This document shows, piece after piece, positions 1 through 6,317 of a stretch of 15,122 nt of DNA. Made by a program: the position numbers and the translations under genes. The notes under the pieces were generated by a model. That model had not been told where the DNA came from and did no database searches. It saw only the letters and a program-made list of their open reading frames with translations. The DNA comes from Candidatus Aenigmatarchaeota archaeon (lineage in GTDB: Archaea; EX4484-52; B79-G9). The stretch's first letter is position 1, and each line of letters starts with the position of its first letter. The stretch is taken from contig JAGLMX010000003.1 in the NCBI GenBank assembly GCA_023139785.1, positions 1 through 15,122 on the forward strand. The letters are read 5' to 3'.

Positions 1-801
1 CGTTTCCGCAGAGCCTTCTTCAAACGAATCCAGAAAACCCGCGTTTCCTAAAACCTTTTCAGGCCGTGCATTCTCCGGGTCGAATTCGCGTATTTTTTGC
101 AAATCAACAGGCACGCTTACAAGCCAGGTCTTTTCATTAAAAGAATAAGGCATCCGAAATAAATGGCGATTGGACCAGTTTTCCTCAATCTCAACAGCTT
201 CATACGGGTCGCCCTTCAATTTCTCTTCAAGTTCTTTGTTGAATGTTAACAGTTCTTCAAGAAGTTTATCCTTTATGTTTTGCTTTATGTAATGGGCAAT
301 CTTCTGAAGCGTATCCGGATATGACGCTGCAAGAGAAATATTGTTTATGTTTTTTGGCATACACTCCATGCGCACGCCTATATGAAAGCCGCGCCTGCCG
401 GAAAACTTGACAGACACAGTATTTATGCCATGTTCGTTGAGTGCGCGCACCACCAGGTCTGCGGCAATCTTTGCAGGCACAAGATCCATTTTTGAATCAA
501 GGTCAAGGACAAGATCCCAGCCGGAGCGAAGCGTATTCATTTCCTGCTTTTTTAGGTTGTTTGCAAGGACAAGAGGATTTTTCCAGTGCTCAATTGAGCA
601 GTGAAAGCTTGTGGCACCGCGCCGTATCATGTGCTCAAGGTCTCCCGGGAACTGCACAATCGATGGTCTTGAGCCAAATCCCCTTGCAGCATAAATGGGC
701 ACTACTTCGCGCCCTGCAGATAACGAGAACAGCTTTTCAAGTATTTCCGGGCGAAGATAATATCGCATAACTTTTTGCGAAGACATTGGTTCTGAGTCCA
801 T
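1..801 (-). CDS. priS: Archaeal DNA primase small (catalytic) subunit, PriS-like, 3' end outside window
   Basis: The frame is open from the ATG at 801 to the window edge (267 codons, no stop). It shows the archaeo-eukaryotic primase signature in order: a metal-binding Asp pair in LVLDLDSK (D100, D102), the SGRRGFHI motif with its nucleotide-binding His (residues 134-141, H140), and the C-terminal RMPYSFNEKTWLV block (216-228), which corresponds to the R-L-P-x-S-x-H-x-K-x-G-L region of known PriS. In the replisome this subunit makes RNA/DNA primers with PriL. The core is compact: the stretch between the SGRRG block and the RMPYS block is shorter than in Pyrococcus PriS, and I see no zinc-binding cysteine cluster. 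The chain continues past the last recognised block, so a fused PriL-like domain is possible but not visible. In-frame ATGs at 786 and 768 are alternative starts. It is divergent from the regulator gene at 941. Confidence 0.88.
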   Translation of the reverse strand, partial: MDSEPMSSQKVMRYYLRPEILEKLFSLSAGREVVPIYAARGFGSRPSIVQFPGDLEHMIRRGATSFHCSIEHWKNPLVLANNLKKQEMNTLRSGWDLVLDLDSKMDLVPAKIAADLVVRALNEHGINTVSVKFSGRRGFHIGVRMECMPKNINNISLAASYPDTLQKIAHYIKQNIKDKLLEELLTFNKELEEKLKGDPYEAVEIEENWSNRHLFRMPYSFNEKTWLVSVPVDLQKIREFDPENARPEKVLGNAGFLDSFEEGSAET

Positions 802-868
802 AACTTGTATTCGCAGCGTAGTTTTAACAATCTTAAAACAGCAGAAAAACAGGCGTTATGCGTAGAAC

Positions 869-875
869 ATAAATA
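869..875 (+). promoter_or_regulatory. TATA-like element for the regulator/ABC operon
   Basis: ATAAATA lies about 70 bp before the ATG at 941. With the usual archaeal spacing of about 26 bp, transcription would begin near 897-900, inside the palindrome described next, leaving a leader of about 40 nt. On the other strand the same bases read TATTTAT and could also serve the divergent primase gene. This rests on position and composition only. Confidence 0.4.
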
Positions 876-889
876 CTTGCAAGAACAAT

Positions 890-913
890 AACTTTCATAA
901 ATTACTGAAAGTT
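890..913. promoter_or_regulatory. Palindromic operator-like site (8-bp arms)
   Basis: AACTTTCA (890-897) and TGAAAGTT (906-913) are perfect inverted 8-bp arms around an AT-rich 8-bp spacer. A second, shorter inverted repeat, CTGAA-AG-TTCAG (905-916), overlaps the right arm. The site lies between the TATA-like element and the ATG of the GbsR/MarR-like regulator, over the expected transcription start. Binding there would block transcription. Winged-helix dimers of this family bind such dyads, so autorepression of the operon is the natural inference. Confidence 0.5.
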
Positions 914-940
914 CAGAAAATTAAAAATCAGGTACGATTT

Positions 941-1438
941 ATGACAATATCACCGAGAGATGAATTTATAGACATTATTTCAAAGAACTGTCAGGTCGAT
1001 GGTTTTGACGAGTTGACTTCAAAGATTGTCGGAACCCTGTTTATAGAACCCAAGGAGGTTGCTCTTGAAGATCTTGCAAAAATGACCGGATACAGCCTTT
1101 CTGCAGTGAGTACATCGATGAAGATGGTTGTGCGCACAGGGCTTGTAAAGCGTATGAAAAAACCAGGATCAAGAAAAGTCTATTTTTACATGGAAAAAGA
1201 TATGATTAAAACCATAATGCAGATTATGCAGCGAAAGCATGAATTAGTAATTACCAAAACAAAAAAAAAGCTTCCAAATATAATTAAAAAATACGGGTCT
1301 GAAAAATCAAAGGTATCAAAAGACGAACTGCAAATTATCAAGGCATACCAAAAGCAGGTTCTTGTTTTTGAGAAGGTGATAGGATCTCTTATTCAAATGC
1401 TCGAGGGCGCAGATAGCAGCTGCAAAAAAATAAAATAG
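941..1438 (+). CDS. GbsR/MarR-like winged-helix transcriptional regulator
   Basis: This 165-residue protein has an N-terminal winged-helix domain: the helix-turn-helix covers roughly residues 41-66, with recognition-helix region YSLSAVSTSMKMVVRTGL, and a basic wing follows (KRMKKPGSRKVYFY, 70-83). After that comes a long, charged, probably helical C-terminal half that could dimerise. Domain order and length fit the GbsR/COG1510 branch of MarR-like regulators, which in archaea are often found beside ABC transporters. It is the first gene of the transporter operon; 22 bp separate it from the ATPase gene. A palindrome over its own promoter suggests autoregulation. No ligand-binding residues can be named. 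The only Shine-Dalgarno-like bases (GGT at 931-933) are weak, consistent with a first gene of an archaeal operon. Confidence 0.8.
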   Translation: MTISPRDEFIDIISKNCQVDGFDELTSKIVGTLFIEPKEVALEDLAKMTGYSLSAVSTSMKMVVRTGLVKRMKKPGSRKVYFYMEKDMIKTIMQIMQRKHELVITKTKKKLPNIIKKYGSEKSKVSKDELQIIKAYQKQVLVFEKVIGSLIQMLEGADSSCKKIK

Positions 1439-1460
1439 CCGTGTTAATTGACGTGACATT

Positions 1461-2168
1461 ATGCAAAAGACAAAACCCATAATAGAGTTGGATGATGCCG
1501 GAAAGACCTATATGATGGGTGCGGTAAAAGTTCCTGCGCTAAGAAGCGTAAACCTAAAAATACATCCAGGTGAGTTTGTCTCAATAATGGGGCCTTCAGG
1601 TTCCGGGAAAAGCACTATGATGAACCTTGTCGGCTGCCTTGACTTGCCAACAAAAGGCAACATCTATCTTGACGGGCAGAACATTGCGCACATGCCTGAG
1701 TCAAAGCTGGCGCAGATTCGCGGCAGGAAAATCGGATTTGTTTTTCAGAAATTCAATCTTCTTTCAACCCTTACTGCATGGGAGAATGTTGCCCTTCCGA
1801 TGGTGTTTCAGGGCGTGTCCAAGAACGAGCGCAGAACTCGCGCAAAAAAACTGCTCGGTACTGTCGGCTTGGCTGAGAGAGTAGAGCATCTGCCGGGTGA
1901 GATGTCCGGGGGAGAGCAGCAGCGCGTAGCAATTGCACGCGCGCTTGCAAACGATCCCGAAGTCATGCTTGCTGATGAGCCGACAGGCAATCTCGATTCA
2001 AAAACAGGGACTGAAGTCATAGACATATTACAGAACCTGCACAAAAAGGGCAAGACAATAATTGTTGTCACTCATGATCCGGCGGTTGCGCGTTTTGCAG
2101 AGAGGACAATTCACATAAAGGACGGGCAGGTTCTAAAAGAAGTGATTAATGGAGGCGGAAAAAAATGA
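1461..2168 (+). CDS. ABC transporter ATP-binding protein, LolD/MacB/FtsE type
   Basis: At 235 residues it has every nucleotide-binding motif: Walker A GPSGSGKST (44-52), Q-loop Q96, the signature SGGEQQRVAIARAL (149-162), Walker B VMLADEPTGNLD (168-179) with catalytic E173, and the H-loop H205 in VVTHD. The SGGEQQ signature and the ADEPTGNLD Walker B are typical of the LolD/MacB/FtsE family (COG1136), which couples ATP hydrolysis to mechanotransmission rather than carrying solutes through a membrane channel. Its stop codon overlaps the ATG of the next gene by ATGA (2165-2168), which implies translational coupling. The two permeases for it are the genes at 3435 and 4754. It is cytoplasmic and would work as a dimer. 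Confidence 0.95.
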   Translation: MQKTKPIIELDDAGKTYMMGAVKVPALRSVNLKIHPGEFVSIMGPSGSGKSTMMNLVGCLDLPTKGNIYLDGQNIAHMPESKLAQIRGRKIGFVFQKFNLLSTLTAWENVALPMVFQGVSKNERRTRAKKLLGTVGLAERVEHLPGEMSGGEQQRVAIARALANDPEVMLADEPTGNLDSKTGTEVIDILQNLHKKGKTIIVVTHDPAVARFAERTIHIKDGQVLKEVINGGGKK

Positions 2169-3385
2169 GCATTAGGAAAAGTTTTTTGATTTTAGCGGCA
2201 ATGTACATGATATTGGTTTTTTCAGGAACAGCATACTCAGAAACATTCACAGGTTCTGCAGTTGATGTGTCTGTTGCGAAGTATGAGCCATACCCTGCAG
2301 AGCCTGCAAGATATGTAGATATCTGGCTGCAAATCCAAAATACCGGGTTGCGCGATGCTGACAACTTTTTCATTGAGTTTTCAGAGAACTTTCCGTTTTC
2401 TATTGCTTCCGGGGAAAGCAGCAAGGTGGTGGTTGGGACAGTTCCGGCAGGAGGCACAATCGTAAAAAAGTTTCGGTTTCTTGTTGACGCGAATGCACCA
2501 ACAGGAACTGCGGAGCTTACCCTGCTTTACGGCACAGGTGAGGTCAAAATAGAAAAAACTCTTGAAGTTGAGGTTCGGGCAAAAGACGCGCTTCTTTCCA
2601 TAAGTTCAACAACCACAGATCCAAAAGTTATTTCCGCAGGCAGCAATGCAAAGATTTTTATCGGTCTTGAGAATCTTGCAGCAACACTCTTTCAGAATGT
2701 TGTAGTAAAGCTTGATTTTTTAGGGACTGCATTTACGCCGATTGATTCTGCATCTGAAAAAAGAATCTCTGCAATCGCAGCAGGAGGCTCATCCACATTT
2801 TTTTATGACATAATTTCAGACCCTTCAACAGAGTCCGGTGTGTATCAGATTCCAATCACAATAACATATTCCGACACAGCAGGAAACGACTACACAAAGG
2901 AAGGAATAATAGGGCTTGTTGTTGACACATCACCCACACTTGATTTGAACATCGAGACAAGAGACCCGATAATTCTGAATAAGGCACAAGGCATTATATT
3001 CAGTATTTCAAACACAGGGCCATCAAACGTCAAATTCCTTACATTACACGTTCTGTCAGACAATAATTATACCACCATAGGCCGGACAAAAGAATATCTT
3101 GGCAATCTGGATCCTGATGACTTTGAGACCGCAGAGTTCACAATATACCCAACACACCCGTCTGCATCAGGGCAGCAGGACTTCAAAATACTGTTGGAAT
3201 ATCGCGATGCATTCAACAATGAAGTTCACGAAACACGCACACTTTCTGTGCCTGTTTATACAGAAGCTGATTTGTCAGAATTCGGTCTGGGGACGAACGG
3301 AAACAGCAACACAACAATTATTGTTGTAGCAGTCCTCGCATTAGCGTACTATTTGTATCGCCGAAGGAAAAAGAAAAAGGCGTAG
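2165..3385 (+). CDS. Exported, C-terminally anchored Ig-like (CARDB/NEW3, COG1361-like) protein of the ABC operon
   Basis: This 406-residue protein has a typical signal peptide (basic SIRK, then a hydrophobic stretch ending near the AYS of residues 23-25). Three Ig-like beta modules of about 110-120 residues follow, each with the pattern of a hydrophobic strand, an NTG or NLA turn, and a gap ending in a G-x-T/Y-x-L strand. The second begins near SISSTTTDPKVISAG and the third near NIETRDPIILNKAQG. A short transmembrane helix (TTIIVVAVLALAYYLY) precedes a basic stop-transfer tail RRRKKKK. The bulk therefore lies outside the cell membrane. COG1361-type proteins next to MacB-like transporters are known in archaea. 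Its place between ATPase and permease, with an ATGA overlap, suggests a working part of the transporter, perhaps in the role of the bacterial adaptor MacA. That role is inferred, as there is no sequence similarity to MacA that I can see. Confidence 0.8.
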   Translation: MSIRKSFLILAAMYMILVFSGTAYSETFTGSAVDVSVAKYEPYPAEPARYVDIWLQIQNTGLRDADNFFIEFSENFPFSIASGESSKVVVGTVPAGGTIVKKFRFLVDANAPTGTAELTLLYGTGEVKIEKTLEVEVRAKDALLSISSTTTDPKVISAGSNAKIFIGLENLAATLFQNVVVKLDFLGTAFTPIDSASEKRISAIAAGGSSTFFYDIISDPSTESGVYQIPITITYSDTAGNDYTKEGIIGLVVDTSPTLDLNIETRDPIILNKAQGIIFSISNTGPSNVKFLTLHVLSDNNYTTIGRTKEYLGNLDPDDFETAEFTIYPTHPSASGQQDFKILLEYRDAFNNEVHETRTLSVPVYTEADLSEFGLGTNGNSNTTIIVVAVLALAYYLYRRRKKKKA

Positions 3386-3426
3386 GAAGTGAACCTTTTG
3401 CAAACAGCCATCAGGGCGCAGGCTTT

Positions 3427-3432
3427 AGGAGG
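3427..3432 (+). promoter_or_regulatory. Perfect Shine-Dalgarno that decides the start of permease 1
   Basis: AGGAGG is the strongest ribosome-binding site in the window. Its 3' end lies 2 nt from TTG (3435) but 8 nt from ATT (3441), the more usual spacing. It also lies just after an in-frame stop (TAG 3426-3428), so no upstream start is possible. Confidence 0.6.
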
Positions 3433-3434
3433 TT

Positions 3435-4634
3435 TTGCCTATTCTTATTGATGCATTTGAGCACGCAATGAGAAACATAAGCCACAGAAAGCTTCGCTTT
3501 GGTCTTACACTGCTTGGAATTACACTTGGCATAATGGCAATTGTTTCTCTTATTGCAATTTCGGGAGGCCTTGAAAACTCAATAAGCGAGCAAATGGCTC
3601 AGTTTGCAAAGGACGATATCTATGTGATGCCGAAAAGCGTTACAATTACAGATATGGGACAGGCCGCAACCCTGACAAAAGATGATGCATCTGCACTGGA
3701 GCGGCTTGGGCTTTTTGATGAAGTAATGCCCATGCTTATGAGTTTCGGGGCTGTAGAGTATCGGCGGGAGACAAGAAATATACAGATTTTGGGTATGGAT
3801 CCAGAAGACATTGAAGAATATCTTTCGCAGGGCGGGCTGGATGTTCAGGCAGGCCGCATGCTGAAAAACGGCGAGTCTAATTCAATAGTGATTGGTTCGC
3901 GAATTGCAGACAGCATGTTTTCAAAGAAAATTTCTGTGCAGAATCGCATTGAAATAAACGGCATATCCTTTGTGGTTGTCGGCATTATGGAGCCAATAGG
4001 AAACCCGCCTGACGACGAGTCTGCATACATTCCGCTAAGTACTATGCGCGATGTATTCAACAAGACAAATGAGCTTAATATGATACTGCTTCGGCCAAAA
4101 GCAGGGCAGGATCCTGAAACACTTGTAGGGCGCATCAAGCGCGCGCTTGAGCGGGAGCGCGGTGACGAGAATTTTGATGTAATGACTTCAGTTCAGCTGA
4201 TAGAACAGATATCATCACTGCTCGGGGTTGTGCAGATTGTTCTGGTCGGAATTGCAGCAATTTCGCTTGTTGTCGGCGGAATAGGAATCATGAATTCTAT
4301 GTATACTTCTGTGCTTGAGAGGACAAAAGAAATTGGCCTTATGAAAGCAATTGGAGCAAGAAACAAGGACATAATGTTCTTTTTCATACTTGAGGCAGGT
4401 CTTGTCGGTGCAATCGGGGGGATGGCGGGCACATTACTCGGCTCTATGATTGCGCTCGGCGTTGATGTTGCTGCAAAGGCAGCGGGCTACAATATATTGA
4501 GCATCGCCATAACACCCCAGCTTGTGCTGTTTGGAATAGGTTTTGCAGCAATGACCGGAGCCATTAGCGGTGCTTTTCCTGCAAAAGAGGCATCCAAAAT
4601 GCAGCCAACAGATGCTCTAAGGCAATATGTGTGA
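3435..4634 (+). CDS. MacB/FtsX-type ABC permease, first copy
   Basis: It has the MacB layout: an N-terminal transmembrane helix (LTLLGITLGIMAIVSLIAI), a large extracytoplasmic MacB-PCD-like domain, then three helices of the FtsX domain. These include the conserved GGIGIMNSMYTSVLERTKEIGLMKAIGA block, quoted only in part by others as the coupling region that contacts the ATPase. It ends in QPTDALRQYV. It is a paralogue of the next permease and the two probably form a heterodimer. The start is odd. An in-frame TAG at 3426-3428 bounds it, and no ATG occurs before 3468. TTG at 3435 is given here, but the AGGAGG at 3427-3432 is only 2 nt from it. ATT at 3441 has an 8-nt spacing and would make the N-terminus line up residue for residue with the paralogue. 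Confidence 0.92.
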   Translation: MPILIDAFEHAMRNISHRKLRFGLTLLGITLGIMAIVSLIAISGGLENSISEQMAQFAKDDIYVMPKSVTITDMGQAATLTKDDASALERLGLFDEVMPMLMSFGAVEYRRETRNIQILGMDPEDIEEYLSQGGLDVQAGRMLKNGESNSIVIGSRIADSMFSKKISVQNRIEINGISFVVVGIMEPIGNPPDDESAYIPLSTMRDVFNKTNELNMILLRPKAGQDPETLVGRIKRALERERGDENFDVMTSVQLIEQISSLLGVVQIVLVGIAAISLVVGGIGIMNSMYTSVLERTKEIGLMKAIGARNKDIMFFFILEAGLVGAIGGMAGTLLGSMIALGVDVAAKAAGYNILSIAITPQLVLFGIGFAAMTGAISGAFPAKEASKMQPTDALRQYV

Positions 4635-4649
4635 TTGAAGGATGACTAT

Positions 4650-4746
4650 ATGATATACGACTATTTGACAAACGGCATACAGGAACATGAGGCACAGAAA
4701 GAAGCGCTCATACATCACAACAATCGAACAGGTGTAATTAAAGGCG
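4650..4746 (+). repeat. Diverged tandem copy of the 5' end of permease 2 (copy 1)
   Basis: This stretch repeats the beginning of the gene at 4754. The first 16 bases are identical. After a one-base loss and two-base net gain, 40 bases from GGCATACAGG to GCTCATAC are identical, and similarity then fades through about 4746. The period is 104 bp. The indels break the permease frame. Confidence 0.85.
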
Positions 4747-4757
4747 GCAACCAATGA
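4650..4757 (+). CDS. 35-codon reading frame derived from a duplicated permease 5' end
   Basis: ATG at 4650 opens a 35-residue frame that begins MIYDYL and then departs from the permease because of small indels (TNGIQEHEAQKEALIHHN). It ends at a TGA (4755-4757) that overlaps the ATG (4754-4756) of the real permease. An AAGGA (4638-4642) lies 7 nt upstream of this ATG, whereas the real start has only AAGGCGG at 4741-4747. The frame thus looks like the former start of permease 2, now a leader peptide feeding ribosomes into the intact gene. The peptide itself need not have a function. It could equally be a non-functional scar. Confidence 0.4.
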   Translation: MIYDYLTNGIQEHEAQKEALIHHNNRTGVIKGGNQ

Positions 4758-4844
4758 TATACGACTATTTTGACATGGCATACAGGAACATGAGGCACAG
4801 AAAGAAGCGCTCATACCTTACAATAATAGGTATTGTAATAGGCA
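4754..4844 (+). repeat. Intact partner of the 5' duplication (copy 2, start of permease 2)
   Basis: This is the in-frame copy of the repeat described at 4650-4746. It encodes residues 1 to about 30 of the second permease, so it is the functional one. Confidence 0.85.
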
Positions 4845-5941
4845 TTGCCGCAATTGTCGCACTTATTTCTCTTGGCACAGGCTTGCAAAATGCAGTGGAA
4901 GAGCAGTTCGGAAATCTTGGCGCTGACAGCATACGCGTTGTGCCTGGTTCCCTTCGCGGACCTCCTGTTGGGGTCACAGGACTTACGACAAAAGATGTTG
5001 ATGCTATTGACGGAGTGCGCGGAATAAAGTATATTACCCCAATGCTTTTTTTGAATGAGCAGGTAGGGTATTCCGGAGAGAAAGCGTTTATACCCATCAT
5101 TGCATATCCTTCAGAAAACGCAGAAGAGCGCTTCAGTGATTTTGATATTTACTTTTACAGCGGCAGGTCGCTTTCAGGAAGCGACAGAAATGGAATAAAC
5201 ATAGGGTTCAAAGTGTCAAAAGAGGCTTTTGACAAAGAACTTTCTGTCCGCACAAAACTAAAGATAAAAGACGAGACTTTCGAGGTCGTAGGTGTTTTCG
5301 GGGAGACAGGAACCAGTGAATTTGACAACAACATTTACATGCCTATAGATACTGCAAGAGATCTTTTTGACAAGCCTGACGAGGTCAATGTAATTCTCGT
5401 GCGCCTTGATGAGGGCGCAGTATCCGAAGATGTGGCTGAAGACATAATACGTGTCCTGAAAAGGTCGCGCGGTAACGAGAATTTCGATGTTTTTACACCT
5501 GAGCAGATTTTGGAGCAGCTTGGAGCAATTCTTGGCGTAGTGCGCCTTGTTCTTGCAGGAATCGCGGCAATCTCGCTTCTTGTAGGCGGTATCGGGATAA
5601 TGAATGCAATGTATACATCCGTTCTTGAGCGCACAAGGGAAATAGGAATTATAAAATCAATAGGTGCAAGGAGGCAGGACATTATTGTAATGTTTCTTAT
5701 AGAGGCTGGCTTTGTCGGGTTGGTCGGTGGCATAATAGGCGCATTTTCAGGATTCTCTCTTTCATATATTATGGGCGTGGCTGCAAATTACGCAGGATAT
5801 TCATTATTGAAGATAATGTTTGATGCAGAACTTATTCTTTTTAGCATATCATTTGCGTTCCTCGTAGGGGTTGTATCAGGTGTTCTGCCTGCCCTAAGGG
5901 CTGCGAGCCTTGAGCCTGCCGAGGCGCTTCGGTATGAGTGA
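4754..5941 (+). CDS. MacB/FtsX-type ABC permease, second copy
   Basis: The 395-residue protein has the same plan as its neighbour: a first transmembrane helix (LTIIGIVIGIAAIVALISL), an extracytoplasmic MacB-PCD-like domain (about residues 50-245), and a C-terminal FtsX domain. That domain has the GGIGIMNAMYTSVLERTREIG coupling block in shortened form GIGIMNAMYTSV, then two further helices and the terminal motif EPAEALRYE. The two permeases share the opening pattern D-x-F-x-x-A-x-R-N-x-x-H-R-K. Two different permeases with one ATPase gene implies an A1B1C2 complex. The start at 4754 overlaps the stop of the 35-codon frame. This is the last gene of the operon; no T-rich terminator is obvious in the 69 bp before the tRNA gene. 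Confidence 0.94.
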   Translation: MIYDYFDMAYRNMRHRKKRSYLTIIGIVIGIAAIVALISLGTGLQNAVEEQFGNLGADSIRVVPGSLRGPPVGVTGLTTKDVDAIDGVRGIKYITPMLFLNEQVGYSGEKAFIPIIAYPSENAEERFSDFDIYFYSGRSLSGSDRNGINIGFKVSKEAFDKELSVRTKLKIKDETFEVVGVFGETGTSEFDNNIYMPIDTARDLFDKPDEVNVILVRLDEGAVSEDVAEDIIRVLKRSRGNENFDVFTPEQILEQLGAILGVVRLVLAGIAAISLLVGGIGIMNAMYTSVLERTREIGIIKSIGARRQDIIVMFLIEAGFVGLVGGIIGAFSGFSLSYIMGVAANYAGYSLLKIMFDAELILFSISFAFLVGVVSGVLPALRAASLEPAEALRYE

Positions 5942-5973
5942 AAGATTTCTGCCGGAAGACAGACCCACCATTT

Positions 5974-5981
5974 GATTTAAA
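5974..5981 (+). promoter_or_regulatory. Possible TATA box of the tRNA-Arg gene
   Basis: ATTTAAAA is centred about 33 bp before the first base of the tRNA, giving a predicted start a few bases upstream of it. A second AT-rich stretch (TTATATAT, 5995-6002) is too close to the tRNA to place the start outside it. Confidence 0.35.
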
Positions 5982-6049
5982 AGGATAATTCTTGTTATAT
6001 ATTGTATGGTGGGCCCGTGGCTCAGTCCGGATAGAGCGACTGGCTTCGG

Positions 6050-6076
6050 ACAATCCATGCAATGGGTTGAGAGGAA
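6050..6076 (+). other. tRNA intron 1, canonical position 37/38 (27 nt)
   Basis: Bulge-helix-bulge reading: the central helix is CTTC (6044-6047) with GAGG (6071-6074), the 5' bulge is GGA (6048-6050) and the 3' bulge is AAA (6075-6077). Cutting after the second base of each bulge releases 6050-6076 and restores A38. Inside the intron, CAATCCAT pairs with ATGGGTTG around a GCA loop (8 bp, one G-U). A single unpaired A6070 faces the 5' bulge, so the motif is slightly relaxed. Confidence 0.85.
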
Positions 6077-6098
6077 ACCAGTAGGTCGGGGGTTCGAA

Positions 6099-6207
6099 AT
6101 TTGGTGAAGTTGGAAAACTTAGTGAGGGCTGAGTAGAGAGCCTTGAGGGGCATCCCTTATCTCTGTCTACTAACTACTCAATACTGTGTCACTTTCACCA
6201 ACGAAAT
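6099..6207 (+). other. tRNA intron 2, T-loop position 59/60 (109 nt)
   Basis: The central helix is TTCG (6093-6096) with CGAA (6202-6205). The 5' bulge is AAAT (4 nt) and the 3' bulge is ATT (6206-6208). Cutting after the second base of each rebuilds the T loop TTCGAAT. The intron begins with an inner helix TTGGTGAA (6101-6108) with TTCACCAA (6194-6201). Within it, TGAGTAG (6130-6136) can pair with CTACTCA (6174-6180), and AGGG/CCCT closes an inner hairpin, so it is highly structured. No open reading frame of note is present, so it carries no homing endonuclease. Confidence 0.85.
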
Positions 6208-6232
6208 TCCCTCCGGGCTCGCTATAAAAATC

Positions 6233-6240
6233 TATATATA
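6233..6240 (+). promoter_or_regulatory. TATA box of the scp operon
   Basis: TATATATA is centred about 81 bp before the ATG at 6318. The predicted start is near 6263, giving a leader of about 55 nt, unlike the seemingly leaderless genes elsewhere in the window. Confidence 0.5.
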
Positions 6241-6274
6241 TCACTTAAGTACATACGGTAATTAAGGGAATTAA

Positions 6275-6299
6275 GAGCCTTTCTTGGGAGAGAAGGTTC
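6275..6299 (+). promoter_or_regulatory. Hairpin in the 5' leader of the scp operon
   Basis: GAGCCTT (6275-6281) pairs with AAGGTTC (6293-6299, one G-U). The stem is extended by TCT/AGA around a TGGG loop with one bulged G. It lies just before the ribosome-binding site AAGGAG (6304-6309) of the first gene and could influence translation or mRNA stability. The regulatory role is not shown by the sequence. Confidence 0.35.
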
Positions 6300-6317
6300 T
6301 AAAAAGGAGATAAAACA

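Larger units (their letters stand above)
6011..6221 (+). tRNA. tRNA-Arg (anticodon TCG) with two introns
   Basis: Acceptor arm GGGCCCG (6011-6017) pairs with CGGGCTC (6214-6220, one G-U), and the discriminator is G6221. The D stem is GCTC/GAGC with AGTCCGGATA as loop, including A20, an arginine identity base. The anticodon stem is ACTGG (6039-6043)/CCAGT (6078-6082), with loop CTTCGG...A giving anticodon TCG at 6046-6048. The T stem is GGGGG (6088-6092)/CCCTC (6209-6213). Removing 27 nt at 37/38 and 109 nt at 59/60 leaves a 75-nt tRNA with a canonical T loop, TTCGAAT. The 3' CCA is not encoded. It reads CGN (CGA) arginine codons. It lies downstream of the ABC operon, with its own AT-rich promoter region. 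Confidence 0.93.

Noticed and set aside
407..770. Rightward frames of 65 and 109 codons opposite the primase gene
   Set aside because: They lie wholly antisense to a gene with clear catalytic motifs, and their Arg/Ser-rich composition is typical of antisense shadows.
5964..6013. 8-bp inverted repeat CCCACCAT/ATGGTGGG flanking the tRNA promoter
   Set aside because: With 34 bp between the arms, a chance 8-bp match is expected about once in this much sequence, and the right arm simply includes the first GGG of the tRNA.
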